Made by a program: the position numbers and the translations under genes. Shown here in pieces: positions 1-9,550 of a DNA stretch of 64,000 nucleotides. Origin of the DNA: Nocardia arthritidis NBRC 100137 (GTDB taxonomy: Bacteria > Actinomycetota > Actinomycetes > Mycobacteriales > Mycobacteriaceae). Under the pieces are notes generated by a model. That model was not told the origin of the DNA. It did no database searches and was given only the letters and a program-made list of their open reading frames with translations. The stretch's first letter is position 1, and every line of letters begins with the position of its first letter. The stretch spans positions 62,001 through 126,000 of the forward strand of contig NZ_BDBB01000001.1 in NCBI RefSeq assembly GCF_001612765.1, read 5' to 3'.

Positions 1-2
1 TC

Positions 3-1091
3 TGGTTCACCAACACCGCCGCCTACTCGCCGGTTCCCTACATTCCCGCCGCCATCGGTATCCGCCTCGGCGAACTCTTCGGGCTCGACGTGGGCGGCCT
101 GCTGCTACTCACCCGCCTGGCCGGACTGGTGGCCTACCTCGCGGTGGTCGGGTTCGGCCTGTACGCCTTGCGCGCGCACCGGGTGCAGTGGCTGGCGTTC
201 ACCGTCGCCGTGCTGCCGATCGCGGTGTTCCAGGCGGGCACGGTCACCGCCGACACCATGACCAACGCGCTGGCCATCCTGGTCTCCGCGCTGCTGGTGA
301 AGGCCCTGTTCCTCGGCGAGCGGCTGGGCCGGGTGGAGATCGGCGCGCTGCTGGCCGCGACGATTCTGCTGCCGGTGAGCAAGCCCACCTATGTGCTGCT
401 GGCATTGCTGGTCGCCTTGGTGCCCGCCGAGCGGTTCGGGTTCAGCGGCCGGCGGCGCGGAATCCCCTGGATCTTCGCCGCGCTCGGCGCGCTCGCCTTC
501 GCGGTGTGGATGAAGATCGCCGCGCCGACCGGGGACGGCATGGGCCTGATGCGGCCGCCGCACCAGTGGCATTCGGTGCGTCCCGGCGATCAGCTCAGCG
601 GCATCCTGCGCGACCCACCGGAATTCGTGCATGTGTTCGGCGAGAGCATCGCGCTGCGCGACCAGCGCTGGTTCAGCCAGTTCTTCGGCGAACTCGGCTT
701 CGCCTACGTCGACGTGCCCGCCCTGTCGATGCTGGCCTGTCTGCTGGCGTTCGCGGTGAGTCTCGGCGTCGCCGAACGGATGACCGCCCCGGCCTTTCGC
801 CGCACCCTGATCGTCGCGCTCACCATGGCCGCCAGCGTCGCGATGATCTACGTGACGCTGTACATGTCGTTCACGCCGGTCGGCTACTACATCATCGACG
901 GCGTGCAGGGCCGCTACTTCGTGCCGCTGGCGATCGTGACGCTCGCGGTGCTGCTGCGCTGGATGCCGCTGCGGCTCACCGATTCGGCGGGCAAGACTCC
1001 GTCGGTGGGCCCGGCCGTCACCGTGCTGGTGGCGTCCAGTGTGGCGCTGGTCGCGGCGGCGGCGAAGTACTACACCATCGTCTGGGGCTGA
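3..1091 (+). CDS. DUF2142-like polytopic membrane protein (5' end outside window)
   Basis: The reading frame is open from base 3, so the true start lies left of the window. The first visible residues (WFTNTAAYSPVPYIPAAIG) resemble the substrate-side loop of DUF2142 and related GT-C-like membrane proteins. A GTG at 90 is in frame but would cut this block off. About eight hydrophobic segments follow, separated by short basic loops, and the protein ends in a hydrophobic helix. DUF2142 proteins often sit in polysaccharide or cell-wall glycan loci and are thought to be membrane glycosyltransferases or glycan-assembly factors, but no reaction is proven. The adjacent rhamnose-nucleotide genes fit such a role. 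The membrane character is seen directly; the family call is from motif memory. Confidence 0.75.
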   Translation, partial: WFTNTAAYSPVPYIPAAIGIRLGELFGLDVGGLLLLTRLAGLVAYLAVVGFGLYALRAHRVQWLAFTVAVLPIAVFQAGTVTADTMTNALAILVSALLVKALFLGERLGRVEIGALLAATILLPVSKPTYVLLALLVALVPAERFGFSGRRRGIPWIFAALGALAFAVWMKIAAPTGDGMGLMRPPHQWHSVRPGDQLSGILRDPPEFVHVFGESIALRDQRWFSQFFGELGFAYVDVPALSMLACLLAFAVSLGVAERMTAPAFRRTLIVALTMAASVAMIYVTLYMSFTPVGYYIIDGVQGRYFVPLAIVTLAVLLRWMPLRLTDSAGKTPSVGPAVTVLVASSVALVAAAAKYYTIVWG

Positions 1092-1101
1092 GAGTCGATC
1101 A

Positions 1102-1132
1102 CGGCGCCTCGGGGCTGGTCCCCGGGGCGCCG
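1102..1132. terminator. Bidirectional hairpin terminator between DUF2142 gene and rmlB
   Basis: A 13-bp stem (1102-1114 with 1120-1132, one G-T pair) closes a 5-base loop, followed on the plus strand by TTGTCGTTT. It lies between the convergent 3' ends of the DUF2142-like gene and rmlB and could serve both. Confidence 0.7.
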
Positions 1133-1140
1133 TTGTCGTT

Positions 1141-2253
<1,113 letters not shown>

Positions 2254-2463
2254 TCATTGACTTCCCAGCGAATAGAATTCTCAGATTGTTTTGTTCTGGA
2301 AAACCCCGGTCAGCGCCCACATTTCCGAGACCCCACCGAGCCGTGGGTCTCGACGGTGAACAAAATTTGAATAAACAGTCACAAGCGGTTCACCACGCGT
2401 TAGCTGGTCTAGATTTTGCTCGTCTAGTCCCCTCCGAACGTTCCAATCGAGGTTCCAAACAAA

Positions 2464-3174
2464 ATGCTGATGAGGAAATTCGCCGCAACGTCGGCACTTC
2501 TGATCGCCGCTCTCGGCGTCACCGCCGGCACCGTGAACGCGGCTCCGGCCCCCGAGGCCGATGGCGCGGTGAACTTCACCGCCCACTCGACCGACACCCA
2601 GTCGATCATCACGACCGATGCCGGTTCGATGGTCGTCGAGGACGGCACCTTCAAGGTCAAGGCCGCCAATGGCGACGTGCTCGCCGGCACGCCGCTGACC
2701 TTCCGTGTGGACGACTTCGAGTTCCCGATCGCTGCCGAGATCGCGGACCGCACCGCCACCCTGACTCCCCAGTTCGACATGGCGCACGCGACCTACAAGC
2801 CGGTCGCCCTCCCGTTCGAGGACAAGGCGCCGTGGAAATCCGAGTACGACCGTGAGACGGCCGCCTTCAACCGTATGAAGGACACGATCGGCACCGGCGC
2901 CACCATCGGCACCCTTGTCGGTGGCATCGGCGGCGGCGCCGTCGGCTGCATCCTGGGCGGCATCGCCGGCGCGACCGTCGCCTCGGCGACCATCGTCGGC
3001 CTCTTCGGCCCGTTCATCCCGGCGGCCGCCATCGGCTGCCTCGGCGGCATCCTCGCCATCGGCGCTCTCGGCACCCTGGCGGGCCAGCTGCTGATCACCG
3101 CTCCGGTCGCGATCGGTGCTGCGATCCAGTACTTCACCACGATCAACCAGCCGTTCACGCCGCCCGCCAAGTAG
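2464..3174 (+). CDS. Exported protein with C-terminal glycine-zipper hydrophobic domain
   Basis: A 236-aa protein of unknown function. Residues 1-27 form a Sec signal peptide (MLMRKF, a hydrophobic core, then VNAAP as probable cleavage site). The next ~110 residues are acidic and beta-like. From about residue 140 the sequence becomes a long Gly/Ala-rich hydrophobic stretch with repeated GxxxG spacing (GTLVGGIGGG, then GGIAGATVASA) and two cysteines. Glycine zippers of this type occur in membrane-inserting or oligomerising proteins. Start ATG 2464 has GAGG about 11 bases upstream; ATG 2470 is an in-frame alternative. It is monocistronic and ends before a strong terminator. A secreted or envelope-associated site is inferred; no enzymatic motif is visible. 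Confidence 0.75.
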   Translation: MLMRKFAATSALLIAALGVTAGTVNAAPAPEADGAVNFTAHSTDTQSIITTDAGSMVVEDGTFKVKAANGDVLAGTPLTFRVDDFEFPIAAEIADRTATLTPQFDMAHATYKPVALPFEDKAPWKSEYDRETAAFNRMKDTIGTGATIGTLVGGIGGGAVGCILGGIAGATVASATIVGLFGPFIPAAAIGCLGGILAIGALGTLAGQLLITAPVAIGAAIQYFTTINQPFTPPAK

Positions 3175-3208
3175 TCCGCGCTGGACGCACACAACTGAAT
3201 CGAAAATC

Positions 3209-3246
3209 GGAAGCCCCGCCCGCGCTGCTGCGTGGGCGGGGCTTCC
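3209..3246 (+). terminator. Rho-independent terminator after exported protein
   Basis: A perfect 13-bp G+C-rich stem (3209-3221 with 3234-3246) and a 12-base loop follow the stop codon of the exported protein by 34 bases; GTTGTTC comes after. Confidence 0.75.
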
Positions 3247-3479
3247 GTTGTTCATCCCGTCCGGATAGTGAACAAATGCTGAACTAGATGGAACTAATAG
3301 ACGTTGCCCACTGCTGAGCTGCACTATCAAGGGCAGATAACTTCGGATCGGAATTAATAGCGGTCGCACACCGGAGCCGTCGCCCGCGGCGACAGCATCG
3401 AAACCGCGGAGCCCACACAGGACGCGAGCCCCGTCCCGCCTGAAACGCGGGGCGAGGCTCGCCTCGAAAGGCCGGGCGG

Positions 3480-4469
3480 TCAAGCCGTCCGTGCCTGCTG
3501 GTCGTCCTCGATGCGGGCCCGTACGAACCGGGAGACCCGCGCCAGCGCCGCCCTGCTCTCCGGCAGGCCCGGCGCGATGCTCATGAAGGCGTGGACCTGG
3601 CCGCGCCACAGTTCCAGCGCGTTCGGCACGCCCGCCGCGGTGAGCCGCTGTGCCATCAATTCGGAGTCGAAGCGCAGCACCTCGTCCTCGGCGGCGATCA
3701 GCAGCACGGGTGGCAGCGCGGACAGCACCGCGTTGACCGGCGACAGACCCGGATCGAGCGCCCCGTCGATCTCGGCGCCGATGCGCACCACCGCTTCCAA
3801 CGCCGACAGCGGGATATACGGGTCTCGCGTGACATTCACATAGTCGCGCTTCGCCCCGTAGTCCAAGTCGAGCAGCGGGCTCAAGCCGACCAAGCCGGCG
3901 GGCGCGGGCAGACCCGACTCCAGGGCCAGCAGCGCGGTCGCGAAGGTGAGGTATCCGCCCGCCGAGTCGCCCGCGAAGATGATCCGCCCCGGATCGGCGC
4001 CGTGACGAAGCAGCCAGCGGTAGGCGGCCAGGCAGTCGCGCACCGAGTCGGTGATTCGCGTGCCGGGCAGTTGGCGGTACTCGACGTTGATCACGGGCAG
4101 ACCGCTACGGCGGGCCAGGCTGGCCGCGATCGGGCGGTGGCTGCGGGTGCTGCAGATCGCGAAGCCGCCGCCGTGCATATAGAGCACCGCGCCGTGGCGC
4201 AGCGCACGCGAAGCACCGGCCGGGCGGATGATCTCCAGGCGGATACCGTGCAGCGACACCTGCTCCCGATCGATACCGTGCGGCCGAGGACGCAACCGCG
4301 CCAGCCCGTCCACGGTGGCGGCGCCGAGAGGAATGGTCGTCCTGGTGACCGGGAAGGTTCGCAGCACCGGCCGGACCACGCCCATACAGGTGGCCAGCAG
4401 CATTCGCGATTGCGCGCTGGGGCCCTTCGGGTTCATCACCACGCCCGGCTCGCCGTCTCTGGTCGCCAT
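3480..4469 (-). CDS. HSL-family alpha/beta-hydrolase (esterase/lipase)
   Basis: A carboxylesterase or lipase of the hormone-sensitive-lipase family. The 329-aa protein has the family's oxyanion motif HGGGF at residues 99-103 and the nucleophile motif GDSAGG with Ser169. An acidic residue in AAEDEVL and a histidine in GQVHAF complete the likely triad. There is no signal peptide, so it is probably cytosolic or membrane-associated. Start ATG 4469 has an AGG-containing site just upstream; ATG 4436 is an alternative. Mycobacteria and Nocardia carry many such Lip-type paralogues acting on short-chain esters, and the substrate here cannot be told. It stands alone between the exported protein and rmlA. 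Confidence 0.85.
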   Translation of the reverse strand: MATRDGEPGVVMNPKGPSAQSRMLLATCMGVVRPVLRTFPVTRTTIPLGAATVDGLARLRPRPHGIDREQVSLHGIRLEIIRPAGASRALRHGAVLYMHGGGFAICSTRSHRPIAASLARRSGLPVINVEYRQLPGTRITDSVRDCLAAYRWLLRHGADPGRIIFAGDSAGGYLTFATALLALESGLPAPAGLVGLSPLLDLDYGAKRDYVNVTRDPYIPLSALEAVVRIGAEIDGALDPGLSPVNAVLSALPPVLLIAAEDEVLRFDSELMAQRLTAAGVPNALELWRGQVHAFMSIAPGLPESRAALARVSRFVRARIEDDQQARTA

Positions 4470-4697
4470 CGCGCACCTACCTCACAACTGGTGCGCCGAA
4501 TCACGACCGGACCGAGGTCGCCCAGGCGAGCTGTCGGCGCTGACATCTCACGCGGTGTCTTTTCAGAACACCATGCGCATCGTGACCTACGCAACAGAAT
4601 CGCTCGATCCGCACCGCGGCGAAACAGCCGTGACCGAATCGAGGACTACTCGGAACCTCACCGAATCCCGGCGTCGTGAAACTGGCAGACTCCATGC

Positions 4698-5570
4698 ATG
4701 CGCGGAATCATCTTGGCGGGCGGCACCGGCTCCCGGTTGCACCCGATCACGCGTGGGGTGAGCAAGCAGCTGGTCCCGGTGTACGACAAACCCATGGTCT
4801 ACTACCCCCTTTCCACGCTGATGCTCGCGGGGATCAGGGACATCCTGGTGATCACGACACCCGGGGACGCCGCGGCGTTCCGACGGCTGCTCGGCGACGG
4901 CACGCAGTTCGGCCTGTCGCTCAGCTACGTGGTCCAGCCCGAGCCGGACGGCCTGGCCAGGGCCTTCGTCCTCGGCGCCGACCATATCGGCGCGGATTGC
5001 GCCGCACTGGTGCTCGGCGACAACATCTTTCACGGCCCCGGTCTCGGCACCAGCCTGAATCGCTTCCACGGGATCGACGGCGGCGCGGTGTTCGCCTACT
5101 GGGTCTCCGATCCCACCGCCTACGGCGTGGTGGAGTTCACCGAGGGTCGCGCGGTGTCCATCGAGGAGAAGCCCAAGACGCCGCGGTCGAACTACGCCAT
5201 TCCGGGCCTGTACTTCTACGACAACGACGTGGTGGAGATCGCCCGGTCGCTGCGTCCCTCCGCGCGCGGCGAATACGAGATCACCGACATCAATCGCGCC
5301 TACCTGGAACAGGATCGCCTGAGCGTGGACGTACTCGCCCGCGGCACCGCATGGCTGGACACCGGCACCTTCGACTCCTTGCTGGACGCGGCCAATTACG
5401 TGCGCACTATCGAAGAGCGGCAGGGCCTCAAGATCGGCGTCCCCGAAGAGGTGGCCTGGCGGATGGGCTTCATCGACGACGAGCAGCTGTGCGGACTGGC
5501 CGAACCGATGATCCGCTCCGGCTACGGCCGCTACCTGCTCGGCCTGCTCGAACGCGGACGGGACTGGTGA
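4698..5570 (+). CDS. rmlA: Glucose-1-phosphate thymidylyltransferase
   Basis: First step of dTDP-L-rhamnose synthesis: glucose-1-phosphate plus dTTP gives dTDP-glucose. The 290-aa length matches the family. The nucleotide-binding start ([14 protein letters not shown]) and the [12 protein letters not shown] block are near-textbook. Further conserved pieces are GDNIFHG, EEKPKTP and the YEITDIN segment. The stop overlaps the possible GTG start of rmlC, so the two are probably translationally coupled. Confidence 0.96.
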   Translation: MRGIILAGGTGSRLHPITRGVSKQLVPVYDKPMVYYPLSTLMLAGIRDILVITTPGDAAAFRRLLGDGTQFGLSLSYVVQPEPDGLARAFVLGADHIGADCAALVLGDNIFHGPGLGTSLNRFHGIDGGAVFAYWVSDPTAYGVVEFTEGRAVSIEEKPKTPRSNYAIPGLYFYDNDVVEIARSLRPSARGEYEITDINRAYLEQDRLSVDVLARGTAWLDTGTFDSLLDAANYVRTIEERQGLKIGVPEEVAWRMGFIDDEQLCGLAEPMIRSGYGRYLLGLLERGRDW

Positions 5571-5572
5571 GC

Positions 5573-6121
5573 ATGGAGTTCCGGGAGCTCGCCGTGCCGG
5601 GCGCGTGGGTGGTCACCCCTCGCCAGCACGGCGACGATCGCGGCATGTTCCTCGAGGGCTTCAAGGCCTCGGAGTTCGAGAAGGCGACCGGTCGGCCGTT
5701 CGACCTGCGGCAGGTGAACTGCTCGGTGTCGGCGGCCGGGGTGCTGCGCGGCATCCACTACACCGAGGACCCGCCGGGCCAGGCCAAGTACGTGACCTGC
5801 GTGCGCGGCGCGTTCCTCGACGTGGTGGTCGACCTGCGCCCCGGCTCACCGACCTACGGGCGCTGGGACAGCGTGCTGCTCGACGACGTCGACCGGCGCT
5901 CGGTGTTCCTGTCGGAAGGACTCGGCCACGCGATCCTGTCGCTGGAGGACGGATCGACCGTCACCTACCTGTGCTCGCTGGAGTACCAGCCGGAGTTCGA
6001 CCACGACATGGACGCGTTCGATCCGAGGCTGGGCATACGGTGGCCGCGGGTGGGTCGCGACGGCCGGGAACTGACTTTCATCCGCTCCGCGAAAGACAGT
6101 GCGGCCCCGCCCTTCTCCTGA
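5573..6121 (+). CDS. rmlC: dTDP-4-dehydrorhamnose 3,5-epimerase family protein
   Basis: Third step of rhamnose synthesis, epimerising C3 and C5 of the 4-keto sugar. The 182-aa cupin-fold protein shows the RGIHY motif with the catalytic His, the DVVVDLR strand, and EGLGHAILSLEDG in place of the usual EGFAHGF-type block. It is about 20 residues shorter than the commonest RmlC proteins (near 200 aa). ATG 5573 is three bases after the rmlA stop. A GTG at 5567 overlaps that stop (GTGA) and would add two residues. Relatives include other dTDP-sugar epimerases, but pairing with rmlA and nearby rmlB supports RmlC. Confidence 0.88.
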   Translation: MEFRELAVPGAWVVTPRQHGDDRGMFLEGFKASEFEKATGRPFDLRQVNCSVSAAGVLRGIHYTEDPPGQAKYVTCVRGAFLDVVVDLRPGSPTYGRWDSVLLDDVDRRSVFLSEGLGHAILSLEDGSTVTYLCSLEYQPEFDHDMDAFDPRLGIRWPRVGRDGRELTFIRSAKDSAAPPFS

Positions 6122-6244
6122 TCGTCGGGATACCGCACCGTCCGACCGGCGGCGATCTCGTCGACTTCCTCGCCCGGTGGCCATCGAAAAGTTCGCACGT
6201 CGACGCCGGGCAAAGTCGCTCACGCGGGAGCCGGGAGACGATGC

Positions 6245-6877
6245 CTACGCTCTCAGTCCTGCCAGGATTATGCGCACCCCGGCGCGGAATTCGGCCGCTG
6301 GGTCGCTCGAGAGGGCCGCGTGCGCGATTTCGATCAGCTTGGGGAACTGCTCGAAAGGCAAGGCCGCGATCCGGTCGGTGATCGTCGTGAGGTCCTCATC
6401 GCGCGCCGCCGAAAGGGGGCCGACGAGTTCGGCTTGCGCATATCCGGTGATGAAGCCGGACACTGCGCGGAACGCCACCAGCAATTCGGTTCCTGATCTG
6501 CCGCTACGCGCGAGCGCCTGCAAGAGGGCTTCGGTCGGCCGGAGTGTCGCCAGGTCGAGGCTGCGCCGGGTGAGGATCAGTGGGATCGCGTGGGGATGTG
6601 CGCGCACGGCACGCCACATTCCCTCGGCGACGGTGAGCACCTCGTCATCCCAGTCGATGGATGGCGCGCAGTCCCAGCGCGCTTCGGCCATCACGGCCTC
6701 GGTGACCAGCTGCTCCAGGCCCTCACGTCCGTCGACGTAGTTGTAGATCGTCATCGGACCGGTGTCCAGCGCCGACGCGAGACTGCGCATGGTCAAACCA
6801 GCCAGACCTCGGTCGTCGACCAAGGCGAGTGCGGCGACTTGTAGCTGCTCGCGCGTGAACTTTCGGGGGGCGGGCAT
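6245..6877 (-). CDS. TetR-family transcriptional regulator
   Basis: A 210-aa one-component repressor. The N-terminal HTH (residues about 8-52) reads REQLQVAALALVDDRGL, then LTMRSLASALDTG and TIYNYVDGREGL. The C-terminal part resembles the TetR class-C ligand/dimer domain. Start ATG 6877 has a strong AAGGAGG site. It diverges from an alpha/beta-hydrolase and acyl-CoA ligase pair across a 75-bp gap holding two copies of a dyad. It most likely represses both directions and responds to the lipid or aromatic substrate of those enzymes. Confidence 0.9.
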   Translation of the reverse strand: MPAPRKFTREQLQVAALALVDDRGLAGLTMRSLASALDTGPMTIYNYVDGREGLEQLVTEAVMAEARWDCAPSIDWDDEVLTVAEGMWRAVRAHPHAIPLILTRRSLDLATLRPTEALLQALARSGRSGTELLVAFRAVSGFITGYAQAELVGPLSAARDEDLTTITDRIAALPFEQFPKLIEIAHAALSSDPAAEFRAGVRIILAGLRA

Positions 6878-6885
6878 ATTCCTCC

Positions 6886-6938
6886 TTGTTTAAGTACAAG
6901 GTACGTGTTTAACTGGGGCTTGTTCACGTACAACGTAC
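6886..6938. promoter_or_regulatory. Duplicated operator between tetR and hydrolase operon
   Basis: Two 19-base sites with 16 of 19 identities (6886-6904 and 6920-6938) start 34 bases apart. Each has the dyad TTGT-N6-ACAA followed by GTAC. A position between divergent tetR and target genes is typical for TetR operators; binding is inferred. Confidence 0.65.
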
Positions 6939-6952
6939 TCAATCGAGGTGTC

Positions 6953-7840
6953 ATGACCATTCGCACCACCTTCACTTCCGGCCGCGAACAGTGCGCGGTA
7001 TGGCTGACCCTGCCGAACGGCCCGCGTCCGCATCCGGTTGTGGTGCTCGTCCACGGCGGTGGCGCAACCCACGACATGATGCTGGCCCAGTACGAGGAGT
7101 GGTTCTCCGAAGCGGGTCTTGCGGTGGTGGCCTTCGATTTCCGCCACCTCGGAGAATCAGGTGGTCAGCCGCGCCAGCTGGTGAGTCAACGCCGCTACGC
7201 CGAGGATGTCGACGCGGCTCTGGCTTTCGCCCGCTCCCGCCCCGAACTGGACGCACATCGGATCGCGTTGTGGGGCACCTCGTTCGGCGCCAGCCACGTG
7301 CTGGCCGCAGCCGCACGCCACGATGACCTTCGTGCCGCGGTGGTTCAGTGCCCGGTCTTCAGCGGGCGTGCCGTCGTGTCACGCGCGGGAATACGCAATC
7401 TGCTGCGGTTCACGGTTCCGATCGCCTCCGACCTGGCTCGCGCCGCACTCGGTCGGCCGCGCCGTTACGTCCCATTGGTCGGGAAGCCCGGGGACCTGGC
7501 GTTCGTGAACCAGCCCGGCGCCCTCGAAGGGTGGCAGTCGGTGACACCACCCGACTACCGCTTCGATAACCGGATCACTGCCGCGTCGGGACTGGGCATG
7601 TTGTTCTACAACGCCGCGTCCTCCGCGCCGCGCGTGCGCTGCCCGCTACTGGTGTGCGCCTGCGAGAAAGAGAATCTGATCGACCCCGCCATCGCGGGCC
7701 GGGTGGCCGCAACCACACCACGGGCCACCCTGAAAAGTTACGACGCCGATCACTTCACGGTCTACCATCCGCCGACTGTCGATCAGATCGTCGCCGATCA
7801 GATCGACTTCCTGACCACACATCTCGCGCCGAACGTGTAA
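6953..7840 (+). CDS. Alpha/beta-hydrolase
   Basis: A 295-aa hydrolase of the dienelactone-hydrolase/acyl-peptidase-like type. It has the oxyanion loop HGGGATHD, a nucleophile elbow GTSFGA (Ser near residue 107) and a late histidine in DADHFTVYH; an acidic residue near ENLIDP may complete the triad. No signal peptide is seen. ATG 6953 is preferred over an earlier GTG at 6905 because GAGG sits just ahead of it and the earlier start would run through the operator. The acyl-CoA ligase begins 16 bases after the stop, so the two form one operon, probably for release and CoA activation of an acyl or aryl acid. Confidence 0.85.
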   Translation: MTIRTTFTSGREQCAVWLTLPNGPRPHPVVVLVHGGGATHDMMLAQYEEWFSEAGLAVVAFDFRHLGESGGQPRQLVSQRRYAEDVDAALAFARSRPELDAHRIALWGTSFGASHVLAAAARHDDLRAAVVQCPVFSGRAVVSRAGIRNLLRFTVPIASDLARAALGRPRRYVPLVGKPGDLAFVNQPGALEGWQSVTPPDYRFDNRITAASGLGMLFYNAASSAPRVRCPLLVCACEKENLIDPAIAGRVAATTPRATLKSYDADHFTVYHPPTVDQIVADQIDFLTTHLAPNV

Positions 7841-7856
7841 CGAGAGGAGTACTTCC

Positions 7857-9419
7857 GTGGAGCGTATTCACGACGTCCTCCACAGGGCGGCGACCACTGC
7901 CGCGGATGCTGTGGGCTGGATCGCGGACGACCGGAAGATCCGGTTCGCCGAAATGGATGCATGGTCGGACCGGGTCGCCACCGGATTGCTACGGCTGGGC
8001 ATCCGGCGGGGTGATCGCATCGCCGTCAACGGGCCCAACACCCCCGAGTGGCTCGCTGTGTACTTCGGGGCCGCCAAAATCGGTGCGGTGGTGGTCGGGC
8101 TCAGTGTCCGATACCGGGAGAACGAGTTCGCCCGCATCCTCGGCGATTCCTGTACACGAGCGGTGGTCACGGTGCCGTCCAGCGAAGGAATCGACTTTCT
8201 GGGCATACTGGCCGGCCTACGAGATCGTCTTCCACATCTGGAAACCGTGGTGACCTTCGGCGCGGGCGGCGACCACACGCTAGATGAGCTTTCGTCCACA
8301 CCGGCGGACACCGTGCTGCTCACCGAAGCCGAGGACGCGGTCCGCGAGAACGATCCGGTCATGATCATCTATACGTCCGGGACCACCGGACGGCCCAAAG
8401 GAGCAGTTCTGACGCATGCCGGCCAGCTCGCGGCCGCCACCGCGCAAGCGGGTCACATGCGGCTCGGCCCTGGCGACACGCTACCGGTAGCCGTACCGCT
8501 CAACCATGTCAGCGGCATCACCTGTTGCGTACTCGCCGCGCTGGTCGCCTGCGCCCGCAGCGTGCTGCTGCCGACCTTCGATGCCGCCGCGGCCGCCGAA
8601 CTGTTCCACACGGCGGACCTCACGATCTGGGTCGGGGTACCGACCATGCACACGCTGCTACTCAACCACTCCCGGTTCACCACCGTCGACACCGCTGCGG
8701 TTCGGCTCGTGGTCACTGGCGGTGCCAACGCGGAACCAGCCTTACTCGAACGTTTGATCAACTCATTTCCGAACGCCACCGTGATGAACCTCTACGGGCT
8801 CAGTGAGTCCTCGGGTGCGGTCGTGATGACCCCTTGGGACGGCGACACGGAAACGACCGCGCGCGCGATAGGTCGACCGCTTCCGACCGTGCGGATCAAG
8901 ATCGCCGATGCCGCCGGGACCGAAGTCTCCGTCGGCGAAACCGGCGAACTCCTGCTCCGAACCCCTTCGGTCATGGCGGGCTACCACAACATGCCCGCGG
9001 AAACGGCCGACGCCATCGGTAGCGACGGCTGGCTGCGCACCGGCGACATCGCCCGGACCGATAACGACGGCTTCATCACCCTGCACGGCCGGGCCAAGGA
9101 CATGTTCGTCCAAGGCGGATACAACATCTACCCGATCGAAGTCGAGAACATACTGGCGGAGCACCCCCAGGTCCTCATGGCAGCCGGTATCGGCGTACCC
9201 GATCCGGTGCTCGGCGAGATCGGCCGCTACTACGTTGTCCTCACGCCGGACTCTCAGCTCACCGAAGGCGACCTGAAGCAATTCTGCGCGGACAAAATCG
9301 CGGATTACAAGGTTCCCAGGGAGATCATCATCAGGCCGGACCTTCCTTTGTCACCGTCCGGCAAGGTACACAAGGCCGCCCTTCGCAACCAATCAGCACA
9401 ATCGGGCGCCGCGGGCTAA
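7857..9419 (+). CDS. AMP-dependent acyl-CoA synthetase/ligase
   Basis: ANL-superfamily enzyme that activates a carboxylic acid as acyl-AMP and then acyl-CoA. The 520 residues show the P-loop-like signature IIYTSGTTGRPKG (about residues 169-181), the NLYGLSES motif, the GWLRTGDIAR hinge region, GRAKDMFVQGGYNIYPIEVE and the C-terminal catalytic Lys in PLSPSGKVHKAAL. Start is GTG 7857 with GAGAGGAG about 8 bases upstream. The length and GGYNIYP block suit medium/long-chain or benzoate-type ligases. Coupling to an alpha/beta-hydrolase and a TetR regulator suggests an inducible catabolic pair. Confidence 0.9.
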   Translation: MERIHDVLHRAATTAADAVGWIADDRKIRFAEMDAWSDRVATGLLRLGIRRGDRIAVNGPNTPEWLAVYFGAAKIGAVVVGLSVRYRENEFARILGDSCTRAVVTVPSSEGIDFLGILAGLRDRLPHLETVVTFGAGGDHTLDELSSTPADTVLLTEAEDAVRENDPVMIIYTSGTTGRPKGAVLTHAGQLAAATAQAGHMRLGPGDTLPVAVPLNHVSGITCCVLAALVACARSVLLPTFDAAAAAELFHTADLTIWVGVPTMHTLLLNHSRFTTVDTAAVRLVVTGGANAEPALLERLINSFPNATVMNLYGLSESSGAVVMTPWDGDTETTARAIGRPLPTVRIKIADAAGTEVSVGETGELLLRTPSVMAGYHNMPAETADAIGSDGWLRTGDIARTDNDGFITLHGRAKDMFVQGGYNIYPIEVENILAEHPQVLMAAGIGVPDPVLGEIGRYYVVLTPDSQLTEGDLKQFCADKIADYKVPREIIIRPDLPLSPSGKVHKAALRNQSAQSGAAG

Positions 9420-9493
9420 CCGGTCCACTGCGGCGCCGCCCCGGTAGACGGCCGATTCGCTGCCCGGCGTGGCCGGACATATTGCGACCGCAT

Positions 9494-9537
9494 ACGTCGA
9501 GCGCCGCCACCCGGTGCCGGGTTACGGCGCTCGACGT
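9494..9537. terminator. Hairpin between acyl-CoA ligase and MFS gene
   Basis: A perfect 13-bp stem (9494-9506 with 9525-9537) encloses a further small CCGG/CCGG hairpin. It sits between the converging 3' ends of the ligase and the transporter and can terminate both. Confidence 0.7.
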
Positions 9538-9550
9538 TTCACCACCTCGG

